64,000 bases of DNA from Ornithodoros turicata (Eukaryota > Arthropoda > Arachnida > Ixodida > Argasidae), in assembly GCF_037126465.1 (NCBI RefSeq), contig NC_088202.1:81696160-81760159 (forward strand), in the 5' to 3' direction. Under the pieces are notes generated by a model, which saw only the letters and a program-made list of their open reading frames with translations, was not told the origin of the DNA and searched no databases. Positions 22,033 through 32,917 of the stretch are shown piece by piece. The position numbers were made by a program, and so were the translations under genes. Every line of letters starts with the position of its first letter. The first letter of the stretch is position 1.

Positions 22033-23659
22033 AAATCTTTGTACCACAGTACAACTAAACAGTTTTCAGTATCTGCTTATTCATTGTAGTACTTATTTCT
22101 TAGGTGCACTTTACTGTGTGCTACAGTAAACACTTAGTAACTGGAACAGCCAGTATCCAGCACTTCTTGTTTGAGCAAAGCAGTAATTCGACTAGTGGAC
22201 TGCACTCTACAACAGCGTGAATATCCCTGTGCACAATGTTCTGTTTGAGTTGATCATAAGTTTCAGCTAATGTGACCTTTGACTGAAAGAGCATTCACTG
22301 TATAATGCTCGAAATTGAAGTATTGATTTTGAACTTGCACGTCAGTTACACCTCAGTCATAGCTATTGCATATCTCTGACATTAGTACTTTTCTGGAACT
22401 GTTACTTACTTGTACTATAATAAAAATCTTGATTTGCCTACTCCTGTCAGAGATGACAAGATGTAATTATGTAAGTAAGTAAGAAATCAAATGTAAGTAA
22501 TTATGTTCTTGACAGGCATCGTGTGTGTACACGCCCTCATTCTTGCTCCAATATTGCTGTCATCTGTCCTGTTATTCAAACTGTCAACTTTTTGCATATG
22601 AAATAAATTGTAATGTACCACATCTTGTTCGAGTGTCATTCCTGCATATTTCATGGACAAGTGTAGAATGAACATCATGGACCCCCGACCAGTTGCAAAC
22701 GCTCCCAATACCCCGAAAGTGTGTATTGAACTCTTTGCATCACAAAATAAAATTAATATACTACCGTGCTGCTGTCCTGTTTCCAGGAGAAAATAGTGGG
22801 GATAGCACGTGGCTTCAGGCATTTCTTGTTGTGGCTAAAGTAAAAGCATGAGGGCTCGGAAGTGTTTCGAACACACCCTTTGAGTCTGAGAAGGGTGAAA
22901 AGACTGCTCAGATACGCTTTGAAGCCACTCTCTCAAAAGTATGGGGTCATGGTGGGGAAACCTGCAATATTGACAGAAGTAAGACCTATGGCACCTCAAC
23001 AATTCCCATCGCCTATGAATAGAAATAATGATTTGATTATTTCTATGTCTCCAATGACGGTATTAGGGAATGTTAGTGAATAATGACACTCACTTATGGA
23101 AAGATACTCCAGATATGGCAGAATGTCTTGTGTGACACCTTGGAAGCTCGCACGGGCATGACTTATGCAGAAAGCACAAACACAATTCGGGAAGTAAAAC
23201 TCCAGATACAGTGCAGCAAGATTCGCAAGTCCACCAGCCAACACCAAACACCTTATTACAAATGAAGAAATGCTGACATGACAACAGTGGGAATAGTGGG
23301 TATTGCCGGTGTATACATTGAAGAACAATATTCACCACGATCCTGCGGCCTGGGAAGCTTCCTTGCACTGGCTTCAAAACTGTAATCCACATCTGCACGA
23401 AGCAGGCCATTACATTAAAACGAAAGACAGTCAGAGCCCCAAAGAATTCTCGGCGAGCTTCTGCTGTGAGGTACCACCTCTTCCCCAGGGGCGGAGAGCC
23501 CGTAAATCATTCCAGTTCACATTATGTAATCTTTCTGCTGTCTTCGCTATTCCAGTGACACTCCTCTTTTCACATGTTGTCTTTTCAATGTGTATTAATT
23601 GTGTAAAAAGGAAAGAAAACAAGTCGTCGCACCCAAAAGTTGAACGTAAGAGTGTCGGG

Positions 23660-23700
23660 CATAGAAATCATAAAGAGAAATCATCCTTATGATTTCTACG
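23660..23700. mobile_element. 41-bp miniature of the P-like element
   Basis: The 41-bp segment starts CATAGAAATCATAAAGAG and ends with the reverse of CGTAGAAATCATAAGGAT, so it is almost only two inverted ends. The flanks GTGTCGGG (23652-23659) and GTGTCAGG (23701-23708) match at 7 of 8, an 8-bp duplication. It sits inside the larger element with the same ends. Confidence 0.75.
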
Positions 23701-24334
23701 GTGTCAGGGCACCATGTCTTTAGCGACGACAGAATGCACCTGAGGCGGTATGTTTGTTTGTGCGCCTACGAGGCTCTTTCGGGAGAGACGAATATTTTTC
23801 GGCTGTGGCGGCAGTCGCACAAAGGAGGGGCCGCCAAAATTGCCATCCCTAGGGTCAAACCAGTCTTTCAATCGTTTCATTACTCCGTCGGAGTTTCCCC
23901 TAATTCCACATGCTCTAACGTTCTAGTCAAGCATGTCTGGTCAGTTGTTTCAGCCTCATTGTTTCTTGTGATGCAGCGAGCGTCAAAGTCGCACTCCGCG
24001 CAATTAGCTTTAGCCGATATACCGCGGCCGGCTGTCGGCAACTCCGGAACCGAAACTCTGCTACCTTCCCCTTGCACTCAAGGCCGTATTTTCTTTCTAG
24101 AACAGGTGATTACAGCACGGGAAGGGCGCAGTATTGCTTACTGCACATTTGTTTCCTCGTAAATTGATTACAAAAACAATATTCACCATTGAAACCGAGC
24201 CGCCAAGGACAGCGCGCAGACAGCACTGGCACATGGCAACACCGGCCGCCACAATATGGCGCATGCCTCCTTTTGACGCAGAGCCAGCACCACCTTTGGT
24301 TCTAGCCTCTCCTTATGATTTCTATGAGTGATGG

Positions 24335-25402
24335 AGAGGGCCCCGGAAACGACCGCGCAAGCAGCCTGTGGTAGCCACCTGTCGGCGGGCCCGTCGTCCC
24401 GACCCAACTTCATCCTTCGCTCAGCATCACATCCCATTCTAGGTTACCATAGTTCGCATAGAACAAAGTTTGGGTCAGCCCCGGATAGGCGGACAGACAT
24501 CACGTGATACTGAAGTGCAACGTAACACATTTTAGACAGGTTACTAAATACTATTATACTTTTTTTGAACAACAACAGCAACTCTTGGGAGATTCAGTTT
24601 AAACTGTTAACAGTTGTAACGTGCGAATTCGGTGCCGTGAGGCGATCTGCCCCATCTGTTGGCCTTTCTCTCTCTCCGCGTCTCTGTGCCGTCTGCTCGC
24701 TGTATCGACGCTGTTTGTAAGACCTCGCACCCAAGTGATTTAAACGAATGTCTGGCTTATGTTCTTTTGTCCCAGAACACACAAACCGTACACCTTCGCA
24801 ATGAAATGCGTATTGCACTCGCGAGAAACGCAAGATCTCGCCTGATGTAACGTCTAGTTGTATGCGTTCTCAATAGATGGCGCGCGAGTCGCCTCATGGT
24901 TGGGGCGCTTCTGGAGTCCGCTAGATTGCTTCGCGCAGCGTAGGTGAAACCGACACTAACTACTGTTGTTCGACTAAATACTTTTACCATCTAGTTCACT
25001 GTGTAAATTATGAGCTTCTGGCATGAACAACGTTATATTTTTAATATATTATGGAAGGCATTGTAAAACTCAAGAGAAAGTCAGTTACATTTGGTGAGTA
25101 ACTGTAAACGTAACTGAATTACGTTCTGGTTTCGGTAACTGTTCATTTTCACTAAATTACTTTCTGAGTCATGCAACTGCAACTTGATTACTACTTCTGA
25201 GTAAGTTAGACTGCTCTACCTTTATCCCTCTCTAGGTTTCAATAAATAACATGCCCAAAGTCTGTACATTAAACTGCATGATAAGTATAAAAAAAATAAG
25301 TATAAAAGAGATGTTGGCCAAACTCTACTGATTGAGCCATCTACTCCACCACGCTTACCTGCATGAATTCATCGCAGTGCAGCTTCCGCAGTAAACAAAA
25401 TT
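24335..25402. other. no gene; one GTAAC-rich fragment
   Basis: 25076-25215 is rich in AGTAAC/GTAACT words and resembles the subterminal part of the GTAAC-rich elements at 8.9 and 58.8 kb. Nothing else is supported. Confidence 0.45.
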
Positions 25403-25852
25403 ATACCCTTGTCACACTTGCAACGGTAACCGTTACCCGTAACCGCGGTTCGCCGCAGTCACACGGCCGACCGAACAGAGGTTACGGCGCAAACCGCGCT
25501 TATGGGTAACCGAGCTCGGCAACCTCAGTTTCGCTAAATAACCGAGGAAATGGACGGTTGCCTTAACCGCAGTTAGCGCTGCCCGTGTGACATTTCCTGC
25601 AAACAATAATGTGCGTACCGTGTATTTAATGGTTGAGCTTTTTAATTACCATTATGCCCTTTTCTTTTCATGATATACAATGTAATCAAAATATAACTGG
25701 CGCTTCTGTTACAATCACGTTGTCACTGCTAGCATGTCACAAACTGCCGTGTGACAACAACAAACTGTGGTTCACGATAACCGCGGTTTGGTCGGGTAAC
25801 GGCGGTTAAGCGTAATCGCGATTTGGACCAACTGCCCGTCTGACAAGGGTAT
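25403..25852. mobile_element. MITE with ATACCCTTGTCACAC ends
   Basis: The ends ATACCCTTGTCACACTTGCA (left) and ATACCCTTGTCAGACGGGCA (right, minus strand) form inverted repeats. Both flanking zones are full of GGTTAC/GTAACC and ACCGCGGTT words, and CCCGTGTGAC/GTGTGACA motifs recur inside. The 450 bp carry no coding motif. The target duplication is ambiguous (TA or TTA/TCA), so the superfamily is not assigned. Confidence 0.7.
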
Positions 25853-26867
25853 CAGTCCGTACACACAGTTGGTTCTACTATCAGCAGCACATATTCACAG
25901 TCGAGCAGGGCCTTGTTTTAGCTCTTGTATATAGTACTAATGTAATGTTGCTGACTCATTGTAGGCACGTCGGAGGGGCAGAAGTCACGTCCTGGCGAAT
26001 GGGACCTGAAGAAAGCGATGAGCACCATGCACATGTGTCACTTTCTTTGTCGACTGAAATGATGAACTACGTGTACGAATTGATAAAGAAATAGCTTGCA
26101 ACAAACTGGACTGAGTTTTTCTAATGGGCAGGTGACCAGTATTTTCTGAGAATCATGCGTAAAGGGTCGACTTCCGTGTCTACGCTAGCAGGCAACACAC
26201 ACTATGGGTTCTGGAGGTGGATGTGCCTGGCTCTAGAAACATCTTTAGACAGCGCTAAAGCGCGACTGTCAGAACCTGGCTAATAGACTGTTTCTTTTTT
26301 TCTTTTTCTGTGTGCGTACATAAACTAATTTACCGACGGTAAGCACGCGCGTAATGTAACATTCAGTATAACGGCCGCAACAAGCAAACACCAGGCGTGC
26401 GTCACGTGTCACGTGTGTCAGCAGCGATTTTCAGCTGCGGCTGAAAATAAAAAATGTGTTAAAATCAAAATGTCCAAAAGTTAGGTTTTGATGTTGTGGG
26501 TTTCATGTCCTTCCATACATTCATATGTGGGAAAAGTATGCAGCATTACCGTCGCTGTGACAATACATGGCATTGTAGTCCTGAAGGGAATAGTCAGCGC
26601 TTCACAACAGCGCAACAGCCACCCATACTGCTTCAGAAGCGACTGGGCAACCAACTTGAAATGGACCATGAAAGGATATTTGACAAGCCTACGATAATTT
26701 TGAATTTGTTCCTCTGTACTAAAGCATACACCCTGTGAAATATGAAGTTGAAAATCGTCCAAATAGCATAAATATTCTATATTAACCACGGCCGTAAACG
26801 GCGGCTGCTACGGCCCGCCTGCGAGGCGAACTGGCCGTGACATCATACACAGAGGATGTTGCCGATT
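25853..26867. other. no gene recognised
   Basis: An open stretch at 26481-26789 (minus) overlaps open plus-strand frames of similar length and shows no domain. Confidence 0.45.
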
Positions 26868-27536
26868 CGCCGATTTTTAACATCCTGTTTTCTTCCTTTA
26901 AGACTGTTAGGTAGGCTAGTAAGATGCACCATGCGAAGTAATTCACACCACAGAGTGGTAATTATCGCAGAAATTGAATTTAAAGTACGCCGCAAAAAGC
27001 GACCGTGCGCAACGGCGGTGGAGAGCAGTACCAGCCTGTGATCTGCCTGGAACCTCGCACTGACGTTACAAGGATCACGCTCGCTGATTGGTCCAGAGAA
27101 ATGTTGTCTGCTACTCTGCTGTCGTCTGCTACTCGGCTGTTCGGGGTTCTGAAAAAGCGTTGCTATTGGCTCGGTCATGATTCGGCCGCTCCTTCTATTG
27201 TCATTCAGGTCAATTCTCCAGGTGAACTGCAAAACTGGTTTACGGCGGCAAAGGGACAAGCCGCTGAACCCCGCTGACCGGCGAACCAGAGCGAGTTCTC
27301 CCTATAACGTCATCGGTGACCTGGCATCATACCTCCTCCTCCTCGTTATACCCGGAGTGGCGAGTTAAGGGTGAACGCGAGGAGCCTTGTTTATGTCAGT
27401 TTTTTTTTTTTTTTTCTGGGAAAACAAACTGCACACATCAAAACCTTCCGCGCTATTCGGTAAAATAACACACGCACTTTCATCAGACGTCAAAACCTGA
27501 ATTTTTTTTTTGGATGGCCCTCTGTACTCCGTTAAA
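26868..27536. repeat. interspersed repeat R1, copy 2
   Basis: This is the second copy of the 21.4-kb repeat in the same orientation, with small indels and the same 3' block GGATGGCCCTCTGTACTCC. A poly-T tract at about 27399-27416 interrupts it. The minus-strand frame is again open. Confidence 0.7.
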
Positions 27537-27621
27537 ATTCGATGTGTGTATGATTGTGAGGGATCATGAGAACCGGTTCGGGCAGAGTACTCAGAATTTG
27601 CGAATATCATTTCATGGCCCT

Positions 27622-27780
27622 TTACCCAAGCAGCACAATGTACTGAAATTCGAGCGCAATACCGCCTTGGTAGGGGGTAGAAGGCCTTGAACAGACTCTT
27701 GGAACTAACGAACATTGATAAGGCACATACCGTCCACCCCTATTGCACTCGGCTTTCAGTACATTGTGCTGCTCGGGTAA
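27622..27780. mobile_element. 159-bp MITE with TTACCC(A/G)AGCAGCACAATG ends
   Basis: The left end TTACCCAAGCAGCACAATGT and its reverse at 27757-27780 (TTACCCGAGCAGCACAATGT on the minus strand) form inverted repeats of about 40 bp, enclosing about 75 bp. The TTA at both ends could be a PIF/Harbinger-type target duplication. It is non-coding. Confidence 0.75.
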
Positions 27781-27935
27781 ACACGCAGCGATCACAAAGC
27801 AGCTTGCCTATCGGAAGCTGTGAGGCGTTCGACACGCGGACACTGAATTACTGGCGGCCACGCGCACGAAATTACTGGCGGCCTATTGCAGATGCCATCA
27901 GAGGCGCCGAACAAAACGTCCACGCTTTGCTATAA

Positions 27936-28136
27936 CATTGTTCACTTTCCTACCTAAAAGAATTATTCGGGTCGCCTGTTCACGTTCTGCGTGGTGAAAT
28001 CGGATTAATGTCTCCTTTACTTCGGCTCTTTTGTTTTGGAGAAGTGTGCGCACATTTGTCTATGTTACGCATATGAATACGTACACAAAAGAAAAGAACG
28101 GAAGAAAGCATGGTCAAATTTACACATGAACACCAC
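27936..28136. other. no gene recognised
   Basis: Spacer sequence leading into the inverted repeat; no feature is supported. Confidence 0.4.
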
Positions 28137-28208
28137 ACAGTGGCACTGTCTTCGTCAGGACAAAACCTTTTTTTGTCCTGACGAAGACAGTGCCACTGTC
28201 GAAACGTC
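28137..28208. ncRNA. perfect hairpin with hammerhead-like core
   Basis: Two perfect 29-base arms (28137-28165 and 28171-28199) are separated by five bases. The right arm plus its flank contains CTGACGA (28178-28184), a self-complementary GACAGTGCCACTGTC (28186-28200) and GAAAC (28201-28205). That is the order CUGANGA, stem II, GAAA of hammerhead ribozymes. One extra A precedes stem II, and a good helix III partner is not obvious. Hammerheads occur in Penelope-like and other retroelements; no such reverse transcriptase is nearby. The hairpin is certain; ribozyme function is speculative. Confidence 0.35.
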
Positions 28209-28348
28209 GACCATTCTTTTTTTAATCTATGTGTTAAATTGCCCATTAAATAAATTAGTTTTTGTTAACGTTCCTGTAATCTGTAGTCCAAGTCTTATTA
28301 TTTCACTTTTATTCAACTTCGTAGCCGTCTGATATATTAACCTATTTG

Positions 28349-28351
<3 letters not shown>

Positions 28352-28387
<36 letters not shown>
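28352..28387. repeat. (TA)n microsatellite
   Basis: About 18 TA units, producing artificial YIYIYI frames on both strands. Confidence 0.95.
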
Positions 28388-28391
<4 letters not shown>

Positions 28392-29320
28392 CAGGAGCGA
28401 GGAACATAGCACCGCCCTCCTATTTGATGGTGTCGTCGTGCCACACTACGCCACTATCTGTCACGAATGCCTTACTTATCCCATATCTACTGGGACACGT
28501 TTCCTGTCCCTCCCATCGTCCCATTCGACTTCCCGCGATATCCCTCCTACTGTGGTCGGGTAACGATTTCCTCCCCTCTGCGATTCCGCCGTGGCGCACA
28601 CAGGCAGCGCGAGGAGCATACTTCCGTCTATACTCCCAAAAGAACATCCAATACGTGCAAGCAGTTTCCGCACTCGCGGTCAGGTAGGCGACGTATCAAG
28701 TTTGCATGTGTCTTCCTTTCTGCTAAAAGCAGCCCCACATAAGCGCACGCATTTGATGCGAGAATTAGTGCTGGCACGTATAGAAGTGCCTCTCCGGCCG
28801 TATGGACGCATCTTCCCCAACTTTCGGGAAGTCTAGACCCGGTTACACGGCAACGATGTTAGATGATACTCCCCGAAACAGTATACGGCAAGGAAAGCAG
28901 ACATCTTCACATTGCCTTCCCCAGAAACATGCGCGTATTTTCTCCCAAGTGTCTTTTATTTATCTAGGAATGATGGGTGCCATTAAGCAAAGGAGCGAGG
29001 ACAGACAAAGTCGTGATGGAAGCAGGCCGAGCTAATGGGCCGCCAGGCTGTATACTTGGGAGTCGTGATAGGGCGCCTTCGAAGAGATAATGGGTCAGTG
29101 CACCAAACGAGAAGTATCACGCAGACGGACGCTAGCAAATACGACGGAAAGAATACACCCAATGCGTTCTGTGGGAAACGTGAAGATTTTCGTCGTGACC
29201 GGCGGTCACGAATCAGTACCGTTATGGGCCGTTACCATCCGTTACGCATACGATAGGTGTCTCTTATAGGAGGCGCTTTTTTGCCGCTCTCGAAGTTATT
29301 TTGTGAATTCTGTTACGAGA
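28388..29320. other. no gene recognised
   Basis: Several overlapping frames on both strands, none with a recognisable domain. Confidence 0.45.
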
Positions 29321-29328
29321 GCTGGTAT

Positions 29329-29695
29329 TAGTGATTTTTAGTATATCGTACGCTGTCGCCTTTGCGAACGTAAGGGATAGCGTAGCGGTTCCGCGCAATG
29401 CGCAAAGCCCTGTTTATGTATTGCGAATGCGCAGAACCACCAACGCTATCCGTTACGTACGCAAAGGCGTAGCGTACGATATACTAAAACTCACTATTCT
29501 TCGTCTCGTTGATTAGATATTAGTGAGCTTTAGTGCACCGTACGCCATCGCCTTTTCGTACGTAAGAGAACAGCGGCGGTGGCTCTACGCACCCGCAAGA
29601 CATAAGAGAGCTTCGCGCGTTGAGCAGAACCATCACTGTCCACTCTCCGTTACCTACGCAAAGCCGATAGCGTACTATGCACTAAAACTCTCTAT
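29329..29695. mobile_element. two head-to-tail palindromic MITEs (type 1)
   Basis: Unit 1 (29329-29496) runs TAGTGATTTTTAGTATATCG ... CGATATACTAAAACTCACTA, with long arms containing GTACGCTGTCGCC and AAGGGATAGCG. Unit 2 (29520-29695) runs TAGTGAGCTTTAGTGCACCG ... TGCACTAAAACTCTCTA. The two are about 25 bp apart. Both start in TTA or TA contexts, consistent with Tourist/PIF-type or TA-target MITEs. They are non-coding and highly palindromic. Confidence 0.75.
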
Positions 29696-30218
29696 TAGCG
29701 GGTTTTAGTACATCGGAAGAATTCTACGAAAACGATACGATAAAAGAAGTTATCAAATCCAAGCTTAGCAATGTGATGTCACTTGCTCCAAAAAAGAAGA
29801 AAAAAAAAAAAAAAAAGAGGGTGAGCGGCTTATCATGTTTTCGGAACTGTTATCGTGAACACCTTCCGATGTACTGAAACTCCCCATTAGCGGGTTTTAG
29901 TACATCGGAAGAATTCTACGAAAACGATACGATAAAAGAAGTTATCAAATCCAAGCTTTGCAATGTGATGTCACTTGCTCCAAAAAAGAAGAAAAAAAAA
30001 GAGTGTGAGCGGCTTATCATGTTTTCGGAAATGTTATCTCAACACCTTCCGATGTACTGAAACTCCCCATTAGTAGGTTTGAGCACGTCGGAACAACTCT
30101 ACGAAAACGATACGACAAAAGAAGTTATAAATTCCAAGCTTTGCACTGTGATCTCAAAGAAACAAGGCGATTGGCTTATCATGTTTTCGGAACCGTTATC
30201 GTGAACACTTCCTGATTT
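29694..30218. mobile_element. three tandem MITE units (type 2)
   Basis: Units at about 29694-29889, 29887-30073 and 30070-30218 begin TTAGCGGGTTTTAGTACATC (the third TTAGTAGGTTTGAGCACGTC). The first two end with its imperfect reverse, CGATGTACTGAAACTCCCC, and share ATTA at the joints. The interior shares CTACGAAAACGATACGATAA and TGGCTTATCATGTTTTCGGAA-type blocks. The third unit loses its end where the 30.22-kb foldback begins. A solo end of this family lies at 3.67 kb. Confidence 0.8.
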
Positions 30219-30221
30219 AAG

Positions 30222-30725
30222 GGTGTTTCACCTAAAGTGATAAAAAATTCCAACTGGAGACGTACTCGCAGGAGGATTGTGGGACTTTAGGCAATTGCCT
30301 TCTGGAAACTTTTGCCACCATTTAGGAAGGCTTTGGACAATTTTTAATTGAGGGAAATTGATTTTTTCAATTGAACTTTGAAAGTTGCCAAGCGAACCAT
30401 CACTTTTTTTACAGAAATATGAAGTCCTCCACGGATAACCACAGACCCAACAAAAAACTATGCACAGTATCGCAACAGAAATAGTCGAAAAAAATTAGCG
30501 AAAGTTCTGCTTTAGCCCCGCCCGCTTGATTGTCGCAAGGAAGAGCGCACGGAAGGTGCAAGGAGAGGAGAAAGTGTTCCCGCCTCTTCTTTTAACTTTG
30601 GTTCCCCAGCTTTGACCTTGATGCTGGTGACAACCATCTTATCACAAAGAAGGCAAAGCAAATGAAGGCGAGGACAGTTCCCACTCTAGACGCACATTTC
30701 GCGCGCGCTTCTTTGGGGTTGTAAG
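30222..30725. mobile_element. foldback DNA element, copy 2, truncated
   Basis: This repeats the left arm and centre of the 11.06-kb foldback and keeps the end AGGGTGTTTCACCTAAAGTG missing from copy 1. Blocks GGAGGATTGTGGGACTTTAG, AGCCCCGCCCGCTTGATTG and CTAGACGCACATTTCGCGCG recur. The right arm stops near 30725, so it is internally truncated or cut by later rearrangement. Confidence 0.8.
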
Positions 30726-31054
30726 ATATGTAGGGGCTACGACTTTCTTGCAAAAATGCACTCATTCGCCCAACCCACTTCCGCATCTCAACAAAGCCCC
30801 TGAAGGACGCTGGTTGTTCACCCCAGTTGTAAAAGACTATTGTCGTGTTCAACCTAAGAACGGCATATCCGGCGCTGAAGTAGAACTTTATAATATGCCC
30901 TTCTTACGTTTAATATGAAAATAACCTTTGTCCAAAGTAAATATGACCTGCAGAAATTCCACATACAACGTTTGAAACAGTATGTTGGCTTCTGGGGGTT
31001 ATATACAGGGGGGAAAGAGGAACCGGCATGGCGCTTTTTGCTTGAACACGACTA
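30726..31054. other. no gene recognised
   Basis: Spacer between the foldback and the next MITE; nothing is supported. Confidence 0.4.
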
Positions 31055-31519
31055 TACTTTCTAAGAAAAAAGGAGTAATTGCAGGTTCACTCCTTTAGAT
31101 TGCAATTACCCCCTAATTCAGTCGCACTTACTCCCCAGGATTGCAAACAGTCACTAAACCACGCAAACGGTTCCCTGAGTGCCACAGTACGCGTAAATTC
31201 TCTTCGTCAATTTCAATGCATAAGGCTACATAACTTAGAATTTTATATCCACAGAGTAAGAAATAGTTCGTGCTTCTTTCTTGGCAAATTGTGTCCTATG
31301 CATGTCGCAATACTTTATACCACTCGACTTATCACTGTAGCCTGTTTAATTCAAAGTGTTTTCACTTATGCACTTGGATTATGTACATGGAGACAGAAGA
31401 CAGAAGGTGAAAGGCAGTCTCCGCACTGTGACATTAATTTACTCCCCAAAGGGACTAATTGTTGTGGCAGTGCACTTAGTCCCCTAAAGGAGTAGAATTA
31501 CTCCCTTTTTCTTAGAGTG
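31055..31519. mobile_element. CACTCTAAGAAAA-ended MITE with GGAGTAA repeats
   Basis: The left end TACTTTCTAAGAAAAAAGG follows TA (31053-31054). The right end, CACTCTAAGAAAAAGGGAGT on the minus strand, precedes TA (31520-31521). Inside are multiple GGAGTAA/TTACTCC words (31072-31135 and 31436-31505) in both orientations. The ends closely match the element inside the P relic at 16.90 kb, so these are one family. A 138-codon open frame at 31079-31495 shows no domain. Confidence 0.75.
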
Positions 31520-31734
31520 TAGTTGGATTTTCTCCATCCAGACATGCTGTTAGCCCCATAATAACCATTAGATAGCTTTAAATACCATGTCAATGACGAG
31601 GACGGTGCCCAGAAGAAGAACAGTGTCTGTTGGTCAGCGGATCTCGTCTTGACGCTGTTTCGTTAAAATATATCGTTAGTACTACGAATGTTAACATACA
31701 GGACAAGGTACCGCATAAGTTGCAGGGGTAGTTG

Positions 31735-31935
31735 GAAGACAGCCAGAAGCTGTGGTGAGGAGATGGAAACCGAACTTCGAGAAGCAAATGTTGCCAGACG
31801 CCTCGGCAGATTGTGCTCTCCACGCCGCCGTACTTCTCGAATATCTAGTCATAGTCTAGAATCTAGTCTAGTGATATAGTGCCGTGTCATACAGAGAAAC
31901 AATATTTTGGGAGAACACAACGTGAGACACGTGGA
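31735..31935 (+). repeat. interspersed repeat R2, copy 1
   Basis: It shares GAGGAGATGGAAACC, TTCGAGAAGCAAATGTTGCC and CAATATTTTGGGAGAACACA with 54.80-55.08 kb in the same order. The family is unknown and non-coding. Confidence 0.6.
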
Positions 31936-32147
31936 TACAATAACGTGAATCTCCTCTTGTTGTTCTTCTTCCAAACGAACAAACGACGACGTATCTGAAG
32001 GCACTACATTCAGTCCCAAGGGGCACTTTTAAACGCGTCACCTGCATGACGCGACGAGAAGCATTTTGTTTTACACGTTAACTAGTGTGGTTTGGTGATC
32101 TGTAGTTGCTTGTGATGAGTGCCGAATGGGAATTACGTGAGTGTCTT

Positions 32148-32860
32148 TTAGGGTAATGTATAATTAGGGCGGGAAGTTTTCGAGTGTTACTCTTTTCCAA
32201 ATTCGGGGGTAAAAATCGGGGAAATAAAGTTGACCTCTGAATTCACGCAAATATCGGGTGTAATTCTTTGCACCATAATTAAGTAGTGGAGAAATCGGGC
32301 CTTATATTAGGGGAGAAGTTTTTGGGAAGTACCTATTCTAAATTCGAGGGGGGGGATCGGGAGTTATATTTAGATGCCCATATTCATGCGAATTCGAATC
32401 AGTTCGCTAACAAGAAGGGGTTTATTCAATAGGTAAGACAAGTATACAGCACTGGGACTTCTTATATTCATGTTACACAAACAGAAAATATTTCTAATTT
32501 CAGTATTGTAGTACCAGCTAAGTCTTTAGTATGACTTGAACACTTGTAGCACATTTTCTCTCTGAAAATGTTTTAAAATGTCAGCTCAAGAAAGATACAA
32601 CCATGGTTATTACCATTTGCTAACATACAACGTCACTGGCGCAACCTCGTGGATCAGGTGCGGCAAGTCCTTCACGTGAATAGTGCTTACTGCCTCCGCT
32701 TCACGAATTTCGTGCACCATCTTGCGCATAAGATCCGCGGAGTCGCTCGACACTGCAACTACATCGTTCCACTTTTTTCCATATTCGTTCAGTATGCTAG
32801 TGAGATCAGCACCGATCACTGATCTCGATTGTAAAAGGCTGGATCACGGATAGGGAGCGC
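32148..32860 (-). mobile_element. partial hAT element carrying a transposase exon
   Basis: TAGGGTAATGTATAATTAGG at 32148 fits the hAT end rule YARNG. It is followed by subterminal TCGGG words (32203-32360), as in the element at 41.67-42.55 kb. A transposase-like exon lies at 32.61-32.82 kb, pointing towards this end. The opposite end was not found, so the right limit is approximate. Confidence 0.4.
32610..32819 (-). pseudogene. hAT/CGGBP1-like transposase exon fragment
   Basis: The minus-strand frame reads NEYGKKWNDVVAVSSDSADL, RKMVHEIREA, then IHVKDLPHLIHEV. The pattern V-x-SDSAxxMxK ... xHxxDxPHLIH resembles the segment around the second catalytic Asp and following CxxH-like block of hAT transposases, seen in many arthropod CGG-binding-protein-like repeats. 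An acceptor-like TCGAGATCAG lies just upstream and a donor-like AAATG-GTAATA downstream. It could be a later exon of the same kind of gene as the BED-finger exon at 41.9 kb. No other exons are visible. Confidence 0.4.
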
Positions 32861-32917
32861 GAGCGTGCGACAACCGGCCGCCATCTTACTGTACCCAAAA
32901 CAGTCGCCGCAGCGATC

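Larger units (their letters stand above)
20161..24326 (-). mobile_element. P-like DNA transposon, decayed (CATAGAAATCATAAGGAG ends)
   Basis: Left end CATAGAAATCATAAGGAG (then GGGCTAGAA) and right end (minus strand) CATAGAAATCATAAGGAG (then AGGCTAGAA) form inverted repeats. A second shared block, CGCCATATTGT, lies about 110 bp in. The flanks are CGTGATGG (20153-20160) and AGTGATGG (24327-24334), an 8-bp duplication matching at 7 of 8. An 8-bp duplication, a CAT start and an internal CATAAGG are features of the classical P-element end (from memory). A P-type transposase C-terminus on the minus strand at 20.88-21.09 kb fits this assignment. The THAP and catalytic parts are not recognisable, and the interior carries an unrelated repeat at 21.39-22.03 kb. 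Confidence 0.7.

Noticed and set aside
28352..28420. YIYIYIYIY frames
   Set aside because: They are translations of a (TA)n microsatellite.
29329..30218. Resemblance to a CRISPR-like repeat-spacer array
   Set aside because: Units are 170-195 bp palindromic MITEs with shared interiors, and the genome is eukaryotic.
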